Of a stretch of 64,000 nt of DNA, positions 35,901-47,648 are shown in pieces. Every line of letters begins with the position of its first letter. Within the stretch, counting starts at the first letter, position 1. The notes under the pieces are model-generated. The model did not search any database and was not told where the DNA came from. It was given only the letters and a program-made list of their open reading frames with translations. The position numbers and the translations under genes are program-made. Source of the DNA: Diphasiastrum complanatum (Eukaryota; Streptophyta; Lycopodiopsida; Lycopodiales; Lycopodiaceae). The stretch covers positions 17,321 to 81,320 of the forward strand of contig MU832236.1 of NCBI GenBank assembly GCA_029204225.1, written 5' to 3'.

Positions 35901-36735
35901 TAGTCTTAAACTAGTTATATGGTTCAAGAGGGGCTTTGGCCAAGATGTAAGAGTTCATAATTCTGTTGAGTAGGCCGTCGTGCTCACTGGCAGACATCAC
36001 ATGTCTGAATAAAATTTTTTGTGTCCTTATGAAGCGTAGGCAACCAACAACTGGATTGCAAAAGTTTGCGAACAGTAATATCTGTAGAGAAGTGTCCTCC
36101 ACCCATGCCATCATGTGAAAACATGATTAGATCTGGTACTTCATGTGATAAAACACATCTTCGTAAAATATTATCTCATCCACGACAATACAATTGTCCT
36201 GCAATTAATTGATAAGGTTGAGTCTTATGAATCAATTGTCTTTTCTGTACTTTTGTCAAAGAGTCATTCGGTTGTCCTAGCATCAGGTACTCAACAATAT
36301 CTGCCGCCCACTCAAGTACTGCTTCAACATAGAACAACGCAGCATCTGGCAGTTCATCATCCACTTCAGTATTAACTGGTGCGGATTCAATTCGCGAAAT
36401 GTGATTGGCTAGATAATGTTGCTTCCCTTTCTGACCACAATTCGAAAGTCAAATTCAGTCAATAATAATAACCATCTTGCAATACGTCCAATATTACACA
36501 TCTTATTTACCAAGTAAAGTAACGGTTGATGATTCGTATAAAATACAAAGTGCGTTTCCATGAGGTAGTGACGAAATTTTCGAACAGAAAAAATCATGGC
36601 TAGCGCTTCACGTTCTGTTGTTGAATAATTCTTCTCTAGATCTGTAAGCTGTCTGCTTGCAAATCGTATAGGATAATCCTTCTTATAGTCACCTGGCTGC
36701 GTCAAAACTGAGTCTTCCTGCTTGCTATTTGACAA
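35901..36735 (-). pseudogene. Ty3/Gypsy RNase H and integrase zinc-finger remnant
   Basis: From 36735 the minus strand gives Gypsy RNase H text (PIRFASRQLTDLEKNY, TEREALAMIFSVRKFRHYL, HQPLLYLV). Then come linker text (QLIAGQLYCRG) and, near 36113-35990, the integrase HHCC finger: HDGMGGGHF, then CDVC. A TGA replaces the residue after CQ in CQRARRP, fitting CGA to TGA. The integrase core, which should follow, is missing. The order RNase H before integrase is the Ty3/Gypsy order, unlike the Copia elements elsewhere in this window. Confidence 0.88.
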
Positions 36736-37420
36736 AATTTTATAGCAAAATAAATTCCAATCAATCCTAAAAGTGATGGAGGATGCACAAATAAAAGATC
36801 TAGGTCCAAACTATGAGCTAGAATCAAGACTAGTTACCAAAACTAGCAAATTTGGCATTTAACTCCACATTAGGCACATAGTTTGATCAAAGTAAGGTAC
36901 ATCAAGCTTCTCAGACCTGTAAACAGGTTCAGTACCTTTCAAACCAAGCAATTAATGCATAAGAACACTAACATCCAATAGCTAGAACTTGCCACCAAAA
37001 GACAATGATGATAGAAGTGGAAAAACTCTATTTTTCTTGATATTTGGATGGAAATCCCATCATACATTTATACTTTTCAAGTTCAGATCTAAGAATATTA
37101 GGGCACCTCTGAACTTATCATACCCTAACCCTAACATCTACCCTAATAGGTCATTGGATCCACCCCAACTTGGGGTCAAGATCTCGAGATCCCAAAACAA
37201 TGAAAAACGTGCTATTTTTAGCTCCTATTTTCTCTCTAGCTTATCAAAGCACTATTTGGACTCACTCCAAAGGTGCCACTCCTATGCTAGGCTAGGAATG
37301 AGACTTAGAAAGAGTATTCTATGCTATTTGGCACGTGTGACAAGCCGCAACATGAGCATAATACAATTTACAAACAATATGACCAAAATTGGTCAAGCTA
37401 GAACTGTGAAATTTTAACAC
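36736..37420. other. Intergenic, no recognised feature
   Basis: AT-rich. A short CCCTAACCCTAA stretch near 37125 is too brief to be a telomeric array. No supported gene. Confidence 0.55.
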
Positions 37421-38690
37421 TATTCGACCATAAATCCATTGATGATTGGTAAGGATAATAAAGTTTGGCACAAAGCTTTGCGCCATTGACTTAAATGCAT
37501 GTGTATCTCATGCCCATGTTGTTCCTCGAAAAATTCATATTTTGCATGTGGCTCATGTTTGACAATCAATGTCAGAGAGACTGAAGAGATCTTTGGAGAA
37601 TGCCTCATGTTAAGAATGCATTGACTAATGTGCAACAACCTCTATGCAACATTGAAACTATCATTCATAATCATTCATGGTTTTGTATATGGTGCAATAT
37701 TCAAAATGATCCCCCAAATATGAAACCACGAATGAACTTACATTTTATCTCACATCATCAAGACATGAAGACGATCAATATCATCATCATCATGCTTATC
37801 CACCAAACAGACAGAATAATATGCCTTCTTGTAATTCAGTACATCAGCTTCCAATTCTCCAACGGTATTTTAAAATTTTGTATCTAAACTTCAAAAACCT
37901 GGACATTGTTACTGAGATCAACTATATTTTCTATTTTTTGTAAGTGACCCATGTTTGACAACCAATGTCAGAGAGACTGATCAAAGAGATCTTTGGATAT
38001 GAGAGAGAAAATGCCATATTTTCTAAGCCGTGAATGTTGGCCAATCATTCATTGAAAAAGTTCTCCACATCAGACTTTCAATTTTGTTGCAATTTCCTTC
38101 TTTGAGAAAATCCAACGAGCTGAATTGTACAAGGTCACTATAGTACTCAACATTGTCCACCTAAGAACTGGCCTAAAATCCTTCTTAAATAATGATATAG
38201 TCCATCTACAGTAGTACTCATCAATCGCACACATGATCCAATGTCTTGCAGTTTGATGATTGACCTGCATAAATCCATTGATGATTGTTATGGATAATAT
38301 ACGTTTGGCACAAAGCTTTGCGCCATTGACTTCAATGCATGGATTACTATGAGATCCAGAATCAACAACTTTCACTTTCAACACATATATCCAATTGCAA
38401 TGTCCATATTGTTCCTCAAAAAATTCTATTTTTGTAGGTGACTGTCCTCAAAATCCAAACAGACCCTATTTTCATCTTAAATAACAAGCGGTTCAGTGAA
38501 GTGCATGGTGTCTTCACATGACAGAACAACATGATGTTCAGTTTCATCTTGAGTTCGTGTCATAAGCTCTATGCGATCGAAAGTGATCTCGTCGTGAACA
38601 TAGATCCATTGAATTAAACCAAGGGACTGAACATCATCCTCCATATTGAACGTGAGATTACCTACAAATTTTTTTGGAACCACCACAAAC
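37421..38690 (-). pseudogene. Unrecognised duplicated coding-like segments
   Basis: A block containing CATAAATCCATTGATGATTG, then TTTGGCACAAAGCTTTGCGCCATTGACTT, occurs at about 37428-37495 and again at about 38270-38337. A second shared block (ATGTTTGACAA, then GTCAGAGAGACTGA) occurs near 37553 and 37950. Minus-strand reading gives protein-like text in 38686-38477 (IQWIYVHDEITFDRIELM) and 38384-38070 (VKVVDSGSHSNP, EVNGAKLCAKRI). I recognise no family. It may be one decayed gene with an internal duplication. Confidence 0.4.
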
Positions 38691-40789
38691 GCTTTTAGAT
38701 GAGCTCCAACAGAGTTCGATTTTGTAGAAATCTTCCAAGCCCTCGTAAAAACTAAGAGGCTTGGTTCCTCGGAAGTCGATCAGCAATATAGAAAGTCTAG
38801 CCATATTGCAATCATCACAATTTTAATTAGTGCATTGTAAAATTTTTGAATTGTATTTTGTTGCACCTATTTTATATTTCAATTGAATTTTTTTTAAAGA
38901 GACCCATTAAAGATGTTTTTTTTTTTAATTTTTGTTCAGGATTTTAAGAAAAAAAATTAAAATTTAATTTTTAATTTTTTTTTTCTAAAACAAAACAATT
39001 AGTGTCTATCTGTCAAGACAAAGTTTAATATTGAACTTTTTTAATAAACGAAACAAAAAAAAAAAAAAACATTTGCCTTGGTGGATGGTTTTTTATTTTT
39101 AAATTTTTTTTAAATTTTTTAGAAAAAAAAACCAAAAATAAATGTATTCAGTAAACCAACTCAAACTAAAAATTTCCAACAGACCCCAAAACTAACTTTT
39201 ACCATTTTTCAAAAGTAATAAATTTTGAAAAAGAAAAAATTTGCAATTTGCTTGATAGTAAAAAAAGCTTTGACAATCTTGAAAACAAATGGAAATTTAT
39301 CTTCGAGACTCATGTATTTATCTTTTTTCAATTTTGTCATTTTCAAAAACAATTATGGAATAAATTTGATGAAAGTGTCAGATAGAGAGGAGCCAAGCCC
39401 CTCTCTTAGATGTTTTTGTTAAGAATAAATTTTTAGCTTTTTAGATAAATAACTGCAATTTATTTTTTAATTTTTTTTTTAAAAAAACACTTGGTGTCTA
39501 TCCGCCACATCGGATGGTTTCCATCTGCCGCGACAGATGGTTTTTTATTTTTTATTTTATTTTTCTATTTTTTAGAAAAAAATTAAAAAAAAAAAATTAA
39601 TTTTAAATTTTTTAATTAAACAAAACTTAAAAAAACCATTCGCCGCGGCGGATGATTTTTTATTTTTAAATTTTGTTTTCTATTTTTTAGAAAAAATAAA
39701 TGGTCCAAGCTGCTCCTCCCTCCCCCCCAAAAAAAAAAATAAATAAATTCAAGGAGAGTTTGGCCCCCTTTCCATCCACCTCGGCGGGTGAAAGGACCAA
39801 GCCCTCCTCAAAGATGAAAATTTCAATTGTTTAGAAAAAAAATTAAATCTTGATTTTTAATTTTTTTTTCTAAAAAGGAACAACTTGGGGTCCATCCACT
39901 ACGACAGATGGTTTTGTTTTTTAAATTATTTATTTTTTCTATTATTTAGACAAAAAAAACAAATTTTAATTCTGATTTTTTTTTTAAAGAACAAGAGTAT
40001 TTAGCAAGCCAACTCAAACTAAAGATTTCCAAAGTCGAAAAATTTGCAAAATGAAAAAACATAAAATAAAATAAGAAACTTTTCACAAAAGAAAAATATA
40101 AAATAAATCTATTAAGGGGGGCCAAATTGGGGCCAAGCCTCCCACTATAAATTATTCTGAAAAAAAAAAAAAAAAAAAAAAAAAAAACATAAATTAATTT
40201 TTTTAGGGCGGCCTTGACTCCATTCTTCTATTTAGCTCTTTTTATTTTAAGAATATTAAAAACTTTTGATAAAAGAGGGATTTAAACAAAAAAAAAAACC
40301 ATTTAAATAAAAACAGAGAGGTAGATATGTAATGTAAAGAGAGAGGCTAAAAATATAAACTATTCAACTAAGAGAGTTTGAGAAAATTAAAAAAATTAAA
40401 AAAATCTTAAATAGTCTAGTTTTCTCTCCTCTCCCTTCTTCCTCTCTCCTACTCCCCTGCCCTCTCTAATTGTCTCTTTCTCTCTATTTATCTCTCTCTT
40501 TCCATTACTCTTCTCCTATTCCTCTCTTTTTTGTGCGTATGTGTGAATGGTTGGATGTTGAGAAAGAAGGAGCCAGTTGTTGAGGCCACCCCTTCAAACA
40601 TTGTTTTGAGAAAAATAAAATAAAGTTAAAATAAGATAGAAAAATGGTAGCTTGAAGGGGGAACAGTCAGACCCGCACCCCCAAGACCCAATCTTGGGGT
40701 GCCAAGCCCCAATCAAAGTGTTTGTTTTTTTCTTTTTTTGAAATTCTCAATTTTTTTGTATAAAAAATTAAAATATATTTATTTGAAAA
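38691..40789. other. AT-rich stretch with A/T homopolymers and scattered CCGCGG palindromes
   Basis: About 2 kb of poly-A and poly-T runs. Diverged copies of the motif of the following minisatellite appear near 39500, 39640 and 39890 (CCATTCGCCGCGGCGGATG). No gene supported; apparent frames are homopolymer artefacts. Confidence 0.7.
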
Positions 40790-41520
40790 AAAATAAGAAT
40801 CTTGGATCCATTCGTTGTGGCGGATGGAAGGGGCCAAGTTTCAATCAAAGTGTATTTTTTTTTTAATTTTGTTTTTCTCAACTTTTGTGTAAAAAAAATT
40901 AAAAGTTATTTTTTTAATCTAGGGTCCATCCGCCACGGCGGATGGAACGGGCCAAGCTCCAATCAAAAGGTTTTAGTGTTTAATTTTGTTTTTCTCAACT
41001 TTTTTGTAAAAACATTAAAATATAGTTTTTTTGAGAAAACAAAAAAAAAAACTTGGGTTTATCCGTCGCGACGGATGGAAGGGGCCAAGCCCCAATCAAA
41101 GTGTATTTTTTTTTTCATTTTTTTGAAGAAAAAAAAATCTTGGGTACATCCGCCGCGGCGGATGGAAAGGGCCAAGCCTCAATCAAAGTGTTATTTTTTT
41201 TCTCATTTTTTTTGTAAAACAATTAAAAATTATTTTTAAAAAAAAATCTTGGCTCTATTCGTTGTGACAGAGCCCTAATCAAAATGCATTTTATTTTTAA
41301 TTTATTTTTCTCAAGTTCTCTGTAAACAAAAATAAAATTTAATTTCTTGAAAAAAAAAAATCTGGAGTCAGGGGCCAAGCCCCGATCAAAGTGTATTTTA
41401 TTTAAAATTTTGTTTTTCTCAACTTTCTTGTAAATAAAATTAAAATTTATTTTTCTGAAAAAAAAAAATCTAGGGTTTAGCGGCCGTGGTGGATGGAAGG
41501 GGCCAAGCTCCAATCCAAGT
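40790..41520 (+). repeat. Minisatellite, ~90-130 bp unit with TCCGCCGCGGCGGA palindrome
   Basis: About seven units at roughly 40800, 40920, 41055, 41145, 41255, 41360 and 41470. Each consists of TCTTGGGTCCATCCGCCGCGGCGGATGG-type text in varying decay, then GGGCCAAGCCCCAATCAAAGTG and an A/T-rich filler. The 14-bp core is a perfect palindrome in the best unit (near 41148). Others show G-to-A and C-to-T changes within it. Confidence 0.85.
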
Positions 41521-41780
41521 GTTTAATTTTTGCCTCTCAACACACAAATAAAAATAAAAAAAATAAAACAGAATAAAAAAATTAAAAATATCTCAAAACT
41601 AGAAAATAAATAATAGAATTAAAAAATGAATAATAAAAAATCTAAAAACTATAAAATAAATTTAAAAATCAAACAATGAATAATAAAAAGTCAAAAAACT
41701 ATAAAAAAAAAGAATCTAAAACATAAACAATGAATAATAAAAAATCAAAAAATATTAAAAAAAAAATATATGAACATATA
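41521..41780. repeat. AT-rich short tandem repeat
   Basis: Degenerate units of AATGAATAATAAAAAATC, then AAAAACTATAAAA, about 45-60 bp each, between the minisatellite and the GC-rich hexamer. Confidence 0.6.
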
Positions 41781-41821
41781 TATATCAGGGATGCATGTCC
41801 GGTGGGTTTTGGACATTTTTG

Positions 41822-41849
41822 TGCCCGCGTCCGCGTCCGCGTCCGTGCC
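41822..41849 (+). repeat. Short (CGCGTC)n tract
   Basis: Three to four copies of a GTCCGC hexamer flanked by C-rich text, abruptly GC-rich after AT-rich DNA. Confidence 0.8.
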
Positions 41850-41869
41850 CCCCATCCACTTTCTTATAT

Positions 41870-42375
41870 ATATAAGGACATAGGCTAAGGGCTAAGGGCT
41901 TTAAAGGACTAAGAATAAAGCTTCCCATGACTAAGACCGATAGACCAAGGACTATGGGTGAAGGACCAAGGGCGAACGACTAAGGCCCAAGTGCTTACGG
42001 CCAAGGACTAACATCTAACGGCTAATGGCTAAGGACTAACGACTAAGGCTAAGGGCCAAGAGTTAACATTAAGGGCCGAGGGCTAAGGCTAAGGGCCGAG
42101 AGCTAAGCCCAAGGGCCAAAGGCTATGGATGAAGGGATAAGCGCCAAGGGTCAAGTGCTAAAGGACTAAGGGCTACGGGTTAAGGGCCAAGTGCTTAACG
42201 TCCGAGGGACAAGGGTGCTAATGCTAAGGGCCAAGGGCTAAGGGTCTAGAGACAAGGGCCAAAGGCTAAGGGTTAAGGGTGAAGTGCTAAGGCTAAGGGC
42301 CGAGGGCCAAGGGCTATGGGCTAAGGGCTACGAGCTAAGCGCCATCGGCTAAAGGCCAAGATCTAAGGGCTAATG
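41870..42375 (+). repeat. Degenerate GGGCTAA / GGGCCAA short tandem array
   Basis: About 500 bp made of 7-10 bp words such as CTAAGGG, GGGCTAA and GGGCCAA, with irregular spacing. Base usage is unlike its neighbours. It resembles a worn heptamer satellite, but it is not the plant telomere word TTTAGGG. It ends just before the exon-like start of the DUF7869-like gene. Confidence 0.85.
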
Positions 42376-42508
42376 TTTCATAATTTTGCTATAGTTTTTT
42401 CTAATTTTGCTAATTATACTTTTATTACAGTTTCATAATTTTGTTAATTATACTTTCAATAGCATTGCAAATCCTAACATAAAGTGTACTTATAATTTTT
42501 TTTCAGGG

Positions 42509-45500
42509 TCACTACATGGACTGCTCAAGAGAAGATGTTCCAGTTGCTTTAATTTTTTGGAGAGAGGCGGTTGCATTTGAAAATGTCTTAATTGCTGAAT
42601 CAAACGGAATATTTTTTTTACAAAGAAGTTGGTATGGATAAAATTGTGGTCCTAATTTCAAAGGTGTTTAAAATAGATTGTCCCTTGCCATACCCTCACA
42701 GTGATTTTTATCGCCTAAAAGATGTTTACAACTACATCTCCATCGATCCCATTGCAAAGAAGATCTTGTGGGATAATGCAGATATTGTTAACATGAATGA
42801 ATTTGTTCTTGCCAACTGTCCATTATACAACATTGATGACGTTGTTGATTGTATGGATTTTCAAGGGGTAGTAGTTTGCATTGTTAAATTCAAAGGCTAC
42901 TATACTGGTGAAAAACATTTGCTTGTTATCGTGAAGTTGACTTCAATTACAACAGAAGCAAATATTGCGAATGTCATGGCAGATGACGGAGACCCTTTCT
43001 ACACACAAAATCAAACAATGATTTGGTGTTTGTCAAAACTGTCTTTGCACTCTAAAAAGAAAAAATATGTATCGTCTACTAAACCATTCACTGAGAGCTT
43101 TATATATTATTCTAGTGGTTAAAATAGGAGCAACATCAAAAAAATGTTGAGCAAGCCTTGTGGTTCAAAAAAAGGTAGCATTCAAAAAACGTCAACAAAA
43201 TCAGTATATAATTCAGATTATGTAAGTGGTGTAGAAGATGTCAAAACCAGATCCACCGACTACAATACAACAAGATCAAGTAACTATAACTCGGATATCT
43301 TGACAGGAATCGAAGATATTTCTCAAAATCGTAATATGTCAAGATCAATGTATAATTCAGATATTACAAATGTCGAGGATGTGGTTACTCATAATATATT
43401 TGCATCAACATACAACTCGGATATTCTTACAGATGTGGAGGATCTTGGAGAGACTGTTGATAACAACAAAAATAAAAGACATCATTTTGAAATCGACATT
43501 CAAACAAAGTGCACACCGAATTCGTCAATCTTGGCAAGTGCAAATGCATTCACCCGATGTAATTCAGATTTTTCGGAATTCAATTTCGATAAACATGATT
43601 ACACAAGCAATATATTACATGATGCTAATATGACAACCGATCCTACAAGATCAAGATGGTCACAAGCAGAGGAAGTTTTTGAAGATCTGCAAAGAGAGCC
43701 TCAAGTATGTCCAACATCCTTTGGAACTCCTCAGAATTTCAAAAGAAAATGTGTGCTTGTTTTTGTTACACCAAAAAAGACAGAATATGTTTTATCGTCA
43801 GAAAATATAAGAGAAACATTGATGCAACCATGTTGTGGTAAGTTGTGCATTCGACAAATCACCTACAAAGAATGTTAATAGTTGCGACTAGGTGTGTGGA
43901 GAAAATGAGGAGATGGCAAGCATAATCAGTTATTGCAAATGTTCAAATTTTTTTTTCATAGACGAGAAATATCAAATGCAATGTTTGATATTTTGGAAGA
44001 ACCCAAATTGTGCTTCAAATCTACGTTGGATGGTAAAGTTGTATGCATAAAAGCATATCAGAATCTATTGAGAATCTCCCATGGAATGTTTTGGCAAGTA
44101 ATTGTTGAGGCACGTTATTTCATTGTTGTGTACAAGTTTTATGGAAACATTGGCACATTCAAGCAACGTGGAAATTCTTCAAAAGGGCTGGCCATAATGC
44201 GTGGATTTTTGGAAAAGCATGTGTTGCCTCAACCACATCTACAACATAAATCAAAAGATGGTGTCGTTATTTGCGAACATCATCTCCCACTCGGCATGCA
44301 TAAACATGACGTCTTCAAAACTATAAACACACAACTTAAAGACACGTGTATTCCTGAAGTTTCAAGATCCACACTCTACAAGATGTGAAAACAAGAGTTT
44401 GGACATGTCAAGACTCCAACAAGACAAAGAATGTCCAAATGTTCAAAGAATGTGATGACCTAAAAAATGCAATAGAGACAACTCCTGACGCTAGGATGCA
44501 TGATCGCTATATTGCATTGAGAGGAAATCATCTACATCATGTTTTTGATTCTAGAAAATTGTATGCATATTGGAAAGAAGAGTCAAGATCCCATCCTGGG
44601 CAGTCTTTGTGTCTTATCATTGATGGATTGGATCAAAATACAATAACATTATCCTGTTTCAATAAGACTCCTCCCAGATTAGAGGGCAATCGATTTTTGG
44701 AAACACATGTTTGCGGGGCATTGGTTCATGGATTCAAATTGCTTTGTGATGTTTGGATTGATACCTTGCATGCTCATGATAGCGATCAAGTTGCCACATC
44801 AATAATGTGAGCAATAAGAAAGGTACAAGCATCACGTGGTAACTTACATCCGATCTTACGTATTCAAGCTGACAATTGAGGGAGAACAAAAACAAATTTA
44901 TTTTTTCTCTTTGTTGTATGTTAGTGGCACATAACATCTTCCAGAAGGTAGAAATGGGATTTCTTTTGGTTGGCCACACACATGAAGACATAGATCAGGT
45001 TTTTAGTGTCATATCCAAGTCTTTGAAGTCCAAATCAGTTCATACAATGCCAGATATGCTAGCACAAATTGGTGAAAAGATAGGTGGCGGTCGTATCAAA
45101 AGTACTAAAGTAGAAATACTTGAACAAATGGTAGACTGGAAACAGTTTATAGATCCTTGTATTGCTCAAGGAAATGACGGCTTAGAAGGACACACCAATC
45201 CTCACTATTTTTGTTTTCAAATGATGAATGGTGAGCCAACCATGCAATGGAAATACTATTCTAATGATGGAGACAACGTATGGAGTGAACCTTTCAAATT
45301 GTTGCAGTGTGTACTTTCAAAACATGAATCCATCTTTCTAGCATCCACGAAGGATATGGATCCAGATGAAATGAAAGGAATAATGTTTTTTATTGATTAT
45401 TTGCAATTCATGAGCTAGAAGTTTTTAGAATACAAGGATCGCAATGATGCGTTTGTGGTTGAAACCAAAAAACTTGTCAAATATCTTTCCAAACAAAAGA

Positions 45501-45868
45501 TGTTGTCAGAATCAATGTATAGCCAAGAGGCTTTTTGGTCACAATCCTTGCCAACCACTTTCAATTCATTTGTATCAACTTCGATCAATGAGGTCGAAAT
45601 GGATGTAGAGTTATTACCCCGGAAGTTCCATACCTATTTGGGTGGCAAAAGTTGTCGAACTGAAGAAAAACTCAGAAGGTTTGGCCACAGACTTTAAAGC
45701 TTATGGTACGAACCAAAATCTAATCAATGGCGTAAAGCCATTGAGATCACCGTCAAAAAAACCAAAAACTTTTGCCATCACTTTCATGATATTTTTTTTA
45801 GGTTTCTTTTATTTGATGGGCACTAAAATAGTTTACGGAATTCAAAGTTCTATTCATTCCAATTTGTG
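42509..45868 (+). pseudogene. DUF7869-like (RNase H-fold, transposase-type) gene, decayed
   Basis: An AG acceptor near 42508 opens an exon (GHYMDCSREDVPVALIFW), followed by a frame change near 42590. One frame then runs from 42592 to 44388, and two more run to 45697. Motifs expected of DUF7869 proteins: EFGHVKTP and a Cys pair near 44400-44450, YWKEESRSHPGQ, LIIDGLDQ near 44620 (first acidic site), QADN near 44868 followed after a one-base loss by RENKNKF (second), and GHTHEDIDQVFS near 44970 (third). Three acidic blocks on an RNase H fold suggest DDE-type chemistry; this is inference. Stops at 43120, 43876, 43879, 43900, 44386, 44808 and 45416 mostly fit C-to-T or G-to-A; TGA at 44386 sits at an expected Trp. 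Indels lie near 42590, 44445, 44878 and 45620. The assignment is from memory. Confidence 0.65.
43198..43470 (+). repeat. Protein-level tandem repeat (YNSD...VED) inside the DUF7869-like gene
   Basis: Four to five units of about 20-27 residues: SVYNSDYVSGVEDV, SNYNSDILTGIEDI, SMYNSDITNVEDV, STYNSDILTDVEDL. Low-complexity acidic linker between the N-terminal and catalytic parts. Confidence 0.85.
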
Positions 45869-46039
45869 ATTTTTTTTTATATATATACCCCACTTTTCTA
45901 AGTTGAATACAACTTCATCTTTTCTTCCTTTGAATTGTTGTAACTTCCTAATGTGAGCTCAGATTTTTAGTGTTGTAAAAATGAAAAGTGATCATAACGA
46001 CGAGCTTGGCATGACTAACTTATTGAAATTTTGTGATTA
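45869..46039. other. 3' flank of the DUF7869-like gene
   Basis: AT-rich, with no further coding text. Confidence 0.5.
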
Positions 46040-46740
46040 TTACTTTTCATTTTTTTTCAAGGCCCACAAACAAGAAAAAAAACATAAACGGAAAGTGTTC
46101 GTGCGCAGCGGAACGAACTATACGACTTTCTCCGTAAGCATGACTACGCCTATCAAAACGAACAGAACGGTAGTGATGGAAATCACTATCGTTCTTGATT
46201 ACGTAGCCAAACTTTAATAAAGCATCAGAAGAGTAATTTGTCGTGAATAGCTAGACAAACTATTAGTCACGAATGTTTTGTGAAGAGCTAGATTGAGCTT
46301 CAACTAATAATTAGTCATGAATTGTTCGCGAAAGACAAGACTAAATATTAGTCGTGCTAAAACAGATTACCAAATTGATCAACTAGAAAAGTTAGACAGA
46401 ATGACTAATGATAAGCATAACAATATTGACACAGATCTGAACATAGAACAAAGAGTTGTTATCAGATTAAGTATATCAAATATACATGTCAATAATGTGG
46501 TAGAGCACAAGACAATAGCGGGCAAAACCGCGTGCTCTACGAAGCTAATTTAATCTGTAAAGAAATGAAAACCTTATTATTGACAAATAAAGAATAAATG
46601 CACAAAGCATCTACTTTTGTCTATCTCTGATAAGCTTCTAATACTGATTTACACACTTGATCTTCAATCAATCTCGTCTTCAATCGTCAACCTGAATACT
46701 CAAATGGTATCCAGTTTATATACACAATATTACAGGTATG
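46040..46740 (-). repeat. LTR fragment of the E/F family
   Basis: Shares with the LTR of E the text around CATGACTACGCCTATC, TAGTGATGGAAATCAC and GCACAAGACAATAGCGG, in the same orientation as E. No adjacent primer-binding site or internal region, so it is a solo or truncated LTR. Confidence 0.6.
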
Positions 46741-47000
46741 CAGATGAAGAAAGTACAAAGTGGATGTGTTGTCTGTAGGAGATCGTGGGTGGCTGCAATC
46801 ATTGTCCAGTTAGTTAGCGTAGCTGCATGGGGTGAGCGTGAAAAGGGTGCAATGTCAGTCAGTGCTGAAGTGAACGTTGGTGAAGATGCAGAAAAATGCG
46901 TCACTCTTGTGAAGATTATTAAAATATTATCTTCCTATCTCGAGTTTGGGGCCATGTCCATGGTTATTTCCATTGTATTTCATGTTGTACATAAAAGGCA

Positions 47001-47636
47001 TGTGAATTGAGCACATAACCTTCTAGTATAGGTCGGATTTGAGCTAGATAGATTCAATTTTGATGACATGCAGATGTTTAGATAGCATGCAATGTCATAC
47101 TGTATGCATGCAAGCCACATGCAATCAATGCATGCAACATGCAAAGTGGTTTCTGTGATCTACACATGTCTAGGCAGTTTTATGAGTTGACATGCAGTAC
47201 ATGCAATATCCATGCATGCAGTTACACATGTGGATCATTGGTAGGTGAATTATTTCAGTTAAGTGGACTTTCCATGCAACTCCACTATAGGAATTCGAGT
47301 CTCTCTCATGTAGGAAAATCTTGGCATGTTTTGCCATATTGTGAATATTGAGATTTGGTGTTTTGGACTCATTCTCTCTCTACCCGAGTTTTTCATGATT
47401 GATTTTCTCTCTCTATCCGAGAGCAGCCTCTTTTTCCCATACTGAGCACTTAGAATTACTTCTGACATTCATTTCTCATAGTGAGAAGTTAGATTTTTTC
47501 ATCAGATGTATGTCATTGTGCTCTTGCCTTAGATTTTTCAAGCATACTATTCTTTGACCAATCTTGTGCAATCACAACACCTCAGTAAGATCCTGTAGGG
47601 TGTGTGGTGAAGTTCACACGTGCTAAAAACTTCACA
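47001..47636 (+). repeat. Element G 5' LTR
   Basis: Begins TGTGAATT and ends AACTTCACA, immediately followed by TGGTATCAGAGC, so the 3' boundary is firm and the 5' boundary inferred. The U3-like part (47060-47230) is packed with ATGCA words. The right half contains CTCTACCCGAG and CTCTATCCGAG text also seen in the LTR at 3238. Confidence 0.75.
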
Positions 47637-47648
47637 TGGTATCAGAGC
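47637..47648 (+). other. Primer-binding site of element G (initiator-Met tRNA)
   Basis: TGGTATCAGAGC directly after the LTR terminal CA. Confidence 0.93.

Noticed and set aside
36989-37417. 142-codon plus-strand open frame
   Set aside because: Basic and aromatic composition typical of random AT-rich sequence; no motif and no supporting neighbour.
40802-41513. Open frames on both strands rich in Phe and Lys
   Set aside because: They arise from A/T homopolymers and the minisatellite period; no domain, and both strands are equally open.
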